Shown here: positions 7,242-10,170 of the stretch, piece after piece
How positions within the stretch are numbered: the first letter of the stretch is position 1
Layout of the letters: each line of letters begins with the position of its first letter
Origin: Paracoccaceae bacterium
GTDB taxonomy: Bacteria > Pseudomonadota > Alphaproteobacteria > Rhodobacterales > Rhodobacteraceae
DNA: 10,170 bases
Assembly: GCA_024742655.1 (NCBI GenBank)
Contig: JANSYB010000035.1
Location: 1-10,170 of the forward strand
Direction: 5' to 3'
Translations under genes and position numbers: made by a program
The notes under the pieces: model-generated
Databases searched by the model: none
What the model saw: the letters and a program-made list of their open reading frames with translations, nothing else
Told to the model about the DNA's origin: nothing

Positions 7242-9610
7242 ACGTGTCGCCTGTTTTCGAAACCCCGTATGAACGCGCGGGCGTCATCACGCCCGGCCTG
7301 CCGATCCTGCCGCATGGCACGGAACGCCACCCCATTCCGGGGGGCGGGTCACGCGCCGTGCCGATCTACAAGGGCGACGAGATATCCGTCCTTGACCGGG
7401 AGGGGTTGCAGCCCGGCGAACTGGTGTTTTTCACCCCGGCGGGCAAATCCGACCCGGGCATGCTGGGTGCCAGTGGCTCAGGCCGTCCCGATGGCGTGAT
7501 CTCGGTGCTGGACAACGGATCCGTCTCGGGCAAACGGGTGGCGCAGGCCCTCGACAAGGCGGGCTTCAAGCTGGGCGATGCGCAGGCGATCCGTGTCTTT
7601 GCCGAGGGCTCGAATGCGGGCGACATGGCCAGCTTTGTCGCGCATTGCGACGGGTTGCTGATCATTGCCGCACCTGGTGGTCCGATGAATCCGGGCGCCT
7701 CGACCCCGCCCACGGAACTGATCCTTTATGTCCGCCGGGCCGATCCCGGACAGGCCAAGGGGGAACACACCCTTCCCGACCCGCTGGCCGATCCGATGCA
7801 TGACATCAACATTCAGCCCGGCGAGGCCAAAAGCTATCAGGTCAAGAAGGGCGAATATATTCAGATCCTCGATGTCCAGGGACGCGAATGTTCGGATTTC
7901 CAGGCGTTTTCCGTGCGTGCACTGGACAAGGGGCTGGAACGCGAGATCGACCCGACCACGACACGCGCGCTGATGGGCTCGCTTTACCCCGCGCCGGGGA
8001 TTTTCTCCAAATACTGGTCCGTCGATCAGGAACCGCTGGTCGAAATCATTCAGGACACCTGCGGGCGGCATGACACGTTCGGTCTGGCCTGCACCGCGCG
8101 CTATTACGAGGAACTGGGCTATCCCGGGCACGTGAATTGTTCGGACAACATGAACACGGACCTCACGCAGTACGGTATCCGCCCGCGCGGCGGATGGCCG
8201 GCGATCAACTTCTTCTTCAACACCATGCTGGATGAAACGAACGCCATCGGCATGGACGACCCGTGGTCGCGCCCCGGAGATTACGTGCTGCTCAAGGCGC
8301 TGACGGATCTGGTGTGCATCTCCACCGCCTGCCCCTGCGACGTGGACCCGGCCAATGGCTGGAATCCCACCGACATCCAGGTGCGCACCTACGGGGCGAC
8401 GGAAACATTCAGCCGGGCCATGGGGTACCGAAAATCAGCGGAGGCCGAAGTGGAGCTTACCAAACAGACCGCATTCCATGAGTGCTTTGCACGCCACACG
8501 CGGGATTTCGTCGAATATAACGGCTACTGGTTGCCGAATACGTTTTCCAATCATGGACCGATCGCGGAATACTGGGCCTGCCGCGAGAAGGCCGCGATCA
8601 TGGACCTGTCGCCGCTGCGCAAATACGAGGTCGTCGGCCCCGATGCCGAGGACCTGCTGCAGCATTGCCTGACCCGGAACATCAAGAAACTGGCCGTGGG
8701 ACAGCTCTTCTATACCGCGATGTGTTACGAGCATGGCGGGATGATCGATGACGGCACGATCTTCCGGTTGGGCGAAACGAATTTCCGCTGGATCGGGGGC
8801 AACGACACGTCGGGGCTGTGGCTGCGGGAACAGGCCGAGAAAATGGGCCTGAATGCCTGGGTGCGCAGCTCCACCGACCAGTTGCACAACGTGGCCGTGC
8901 AGGGCCCGCTGTCGCGCGATATCCTCAAGAAAGTGTTCTGGACCGCGCCCGCAAATCCCACCGTGGAAGAGTTGGGCGTGTTCCGCTTTACCGTGGCGCG
9001 GCTGGGCGATTATGACGGCAAGGTCGTGGTTCTGGGCCGCGCGGGGTATTCGGGCGAACTGGGATACGAGGTGTTCTGCCATCCAAAGGATGCGGTCGAG
9101 GTGTTCGATGCGATCTGGCAGGCGGGTGAGCCCATGGGCCTGACCCCGCTTGGACTTGCCGCACTGGACATGGTGCGAATCGAGGCCGGGCTGATCTTCG
9201 CGGGCAGCGAGTTCGATGACCAGACCGACCCTTACGAGGCCGGGATCGGGTTTACCGTGCCGCTGAAATCCAAGAATGACGATTTCATCGGCCGCAAGGC
9301 GCTGGAGGAACGCAAGGCGCACCCGCATCGCAAGCTTGTCGGTCTGGAGGTCGAAGGCGGCATCGTGGCCAGCCCCGGCGATTGCGTGCGTATCGGCAAG
9401 GCGCAGGTGGGCGAGGTGACATCGGCCGTGAAATCCCCGACCCTGGGCAAGAATATCGCGCTGGCGCGGGTGTCGGTCACCCATTCCGAACCGGGCACCG
9501 AGATCGAGATCGGTCAGCTGGATGGATTGCAGAAGCGTCTGAAGGCGAGGGTTGTGCCTTTCCCGCATTTCGACCCGACCAAGGAACGCGTGAAGGGGAA
9601 TTACGGCTGA
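7238..9610 (+). CDS. tdm: Trimethylamine N-oxide demethylase Tdm (DUF1989::GcvT fusion)
   Basis: The 790-residue cytoplasmic enzyme has two parts. Residues about 190-395 form a DUF1989 domain: KKGEYIQILDVQGRECSDF, then DTCGRHDTFGLACTARYYEE (273-292), NCSDNMNTD (300-308), and CPCDVDPANGWNPTDIQV (365-382). C218, C275, H278, C285, C301, C365 and C367 are candidate metal ligands. Residues about 410-790 form a GcvT-type tetrahydrofolate domain, with the aspartate pair D504/D505 in GGMIDDGTIFR, GYSGELGYE (603-611), LDMVRIEAGL (643-652) and FIGRKALEE. This architecture is known for Tdm, in which the N-terminal part splits TMAO into dimethylamine and formaldehyde without oxygen, and the C-terminal part condenses the formaldehyde with tetrahydrofolate to methylene-THF. 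Residues 33-65 repeat 192-224 at a constant offset of 159, suggesting an older internal duplication. It closes the tmoXWV operon and ends at a strong terminator. Other DUF1989 proteins act on guanidine-derived substrates, but they lack the GcvT half. Confidence 0.87.
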   Translation: MNVSPVFETPYERAGVITPGLPILPHGTERHPIPGGGSRAVPIYKGDEISVLDREGLQPGELVFFTPAGKSDPGMLGASGSGRPDGVISVLDNGSVSGKRVAQALDKAGFKLGDAQAIRVFAEGSNAGDMASFVAHCDGLLIIAAPGGPMNPGASTPPTELILYVRRADPGQAKGEHTLPDPLADPMHDINIQPGEAKSYQVKKGEYIQILDVQGRECSDFQAFSVRALDKGLEREIDPTTTRALMGSLYPAPGIFSKYWSVDQEPLVEIIQDTCGRHDTFGLACTARYYEELGYPGHVNCSDNMNTDLTQYGIRPRGGWPAINFFFNTMLDETNAIGMDDPWSRPGDYVLLKALTDLVCISTACPCDVDPANGWNPTDIQVRTYGATETFSRAMGYRKSAEAEVELTKQTAFHECFARHTRDFVEYNGYWLPNTFSNHGPIAEYWACREKAAIMDLSPLRKYEVVGPDAEDLLQHCLTRNIKKLAVGQLFYTAMCYEHGGMIDDGTIFRLGETNFRWIGGNDTSGLWLREQAEKMGLNAWVRSSTDQLHNVAVQGPLSRDILKKVFWTAPANPTVEELGVFRFTVARLGDYDGKVVVLGRAGYSGELGYEVFCHPKDAVEVFDAIWQAGEPMGLTPLGLAALDMVRIEAGLIFAGSEFDDQTDPYEAGIGFTVPLKSKNDDFIGRKALEERKAHPHRKLVGLEVEGGIVASPGDCVRIGKAQVGEVTSAVKSPTLGKNIALARVSVTHSEPGTEIEIGQLDGLQKRLKARVVPFPHFDPTKERVKGNYG

Positions 9611-9624
9611 CAGCGCGTCGCGTG

Positions 9625-9675
9625 GCCAAAATTCTTTGTAAGAATTTTGGCAAATCTTTTCAAAAAAGATTTGCC
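9625..9675. terminator. Bidirectional tandem-hairpin terminator between tdm and imuB
   Basis: Two perfect AT-rich hairpins overlap. The first, 9625-9651, has a 12-bp stem (GCCAAAATTCTT with AAGAATTTTGGC) and a TGT loop. The second, 9649-9675, has a 12-bp stem (GGCAAATCTTTT with AAAAGATTTGCC) and a CAA loop. They share GGC at 9649-9651, so only one can be fully formed at a time. T-runs lie inside the stems on both strands, and the genes converge here, so it should stop transcription of tdm rightward and of imuB leftward. Confidence 0.85.
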
Positions 9676-9680
9676 GTGCG

Positions 9681-10170
9681 TCAGGCGAATTGCCCGTGGC
9701 AGAACCAGCCTGCGCTCATCGTGCCGCCATGGGCGTAATAAAGCCATAGCCGCTCGCCCCGGTCGGTCACAACCTGCCAGTAATCGCGCACCCCGCTGCG
9801 CCAGTCCGGCTCGTCCAGCCACCATTCCGGGGCGATGCGTTCCGGGCCGCGTGCCTCGGTCAGGGCGTGATCGCGTCCGCGCCAGCGAAAGCGTGTTGCA
9901 GGGTGGGGGGAATCAGGGGCGTGAACAGGCTCCGGCCGCCAGAGCACCAATGGGCGTGGCCCGGCAGGTGTGGGCCATGCCCCGGCCGGTTCGGACCACG
10001 CCACGGCCAGGATTTGTGCCGTCTTTTCAGGGATATGTGTGCTGACCGGGTGATAACGTGTGATCGCCTCCAGCCCGATGCGCCCGCCGATGCGCCCGAT
10101 CAGGTCCTCGATCGCCGTGTCCTTGTGCAGGCGCGTGCGGGCGGTATCCGTGGCCTCCATATGTCCGGCC
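9681..10170 (-). CDS. imuB: ImuB-like Y-family DNA polymerase, C-terminal part (cut by the right window edge)
   Basis: Reading leftward from the right edge, about 162 codons end at TGA (9683-9681). The frame continues past the edge, since the codons before the methionine at 10160 are open. The visible part has DLIGRIGGRIGLEAI followed by an HIPEKT-type segment, a proline-rich linker, then PERIAPEWWLDEP and the aromatic tail RDYWQVVTDRGERLWLYY. This matches the C-terminal tail (DUF6504-like) of ImuB proteins in Rhodobacterales. ImuB is a catalytically inactive Y-family polymerase that links ImuA and the DnaE2 polymerase to the sliding clamp in SOS mutagenesis. The polymerase core, any clamp-binding motif and the imuA/dnaE2 neighbours lie outside the window, so the identity rests on the tail only. 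No functional link to the TMAO operon is suggested. Confidence 0.75.
   Translation of the reverse strand, partial: AGHMEATDTARTRLHKDTAIEDLIGRIGGRIGLEAITRYHPVSTHIPEKTAQILAVAWSEPAGAWPTPAGPRPLVLWRPEPVHAPDSPHPATRFRWRGRDHALTEARGPERIAPEWWLDEPDWRSGVRDYWQVVTDRGERLWLYYAHGGTMSAGWFCHGQFA

Noticed and set aside
8435..9568. 377-codon open frame on the minus strand opposite tdm
   Set aside because: It lies wholly opposite the GcvT domain, shows no recognisable motifs, and has no ribosome binding site or conserved context.
7238..9610. Reading the large enzyme as DMSP demethylase DmdA, glycine cleavage T-protein or carboxyguanidine deiminase
   Set aside because: DmdA and GcvT are single-domain proteins of under 400 residues, and DUF1989 deiminases lack the GcvT half; only Tdm is known to me with this two-domain layout.

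Overview
This high-GC window looks like the chromosome of a marine alphaproteobacterium of the Roseobacter/Rhodobacteraceae type. The grounds are the codon usage, the ImuB-type polymerase tail, the AT-rich tandem terminator and, above all, the gene content. No rRNA, tRNA, CRISPR array, insertion sequence or phage gene was seen.

Left part (1-2909): the N-terminal 293 codons of a MscS-family mechanosensitive channel run leftward off the window. Divergent from it is a complete class II histone-deacetylase-like / acetylpolyamine amidohydrolase gene (1026-1952). This converges, with only 12 bp between, on a LysR-family regulator (1965-2909, minus strand).

Central part (2910-9610): a 187-bp divergent promoter region separates the LysR gene from a four-gene rightward operon. 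The operon encodes a periplasmic binding protein of the glycine-betaine/ProX type, a ProV-type ATPase, a double-length permease made of two fused ProW-type halves, and a 790-residue enzyme that joins a DUF1989 domain to a GcvT-type tetrahydrofolate domain. The DUF1989::GcvT architecture is that of trimethylamine N-oxide (TMAO) demethylase Tdm, and the transporter matches TmoX-TmoW-TmoV. I therefore read the cluster as tmoX-tmoW-tmoV-tdm: TMAO is imported and split without oxygen into dimethylamine and formaldehyde, and the formaldehyde is passed to tetrahydrofolate. The trimethylamine monooxygenase gene (tmm) and the dimethylamine/monomethylamine oxidation genes are not in the window. The pathway is known from Methylocella and Ruegeria. 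Less described here are the divergent LysR gene as candidate regulator, a strong stem-loop after tmoX, two tiny reading frames that end on the starts of tmoW and tdm, and an internal repeat in the Tdm N-terminus.

Right part (9611-10170): a pair of overlapping AT-rich hairpins forms a bidirectional terminator between tdm and the convergent 3' end of an imuB-like Y-family DNA polymerase gene that enters from the right edge.
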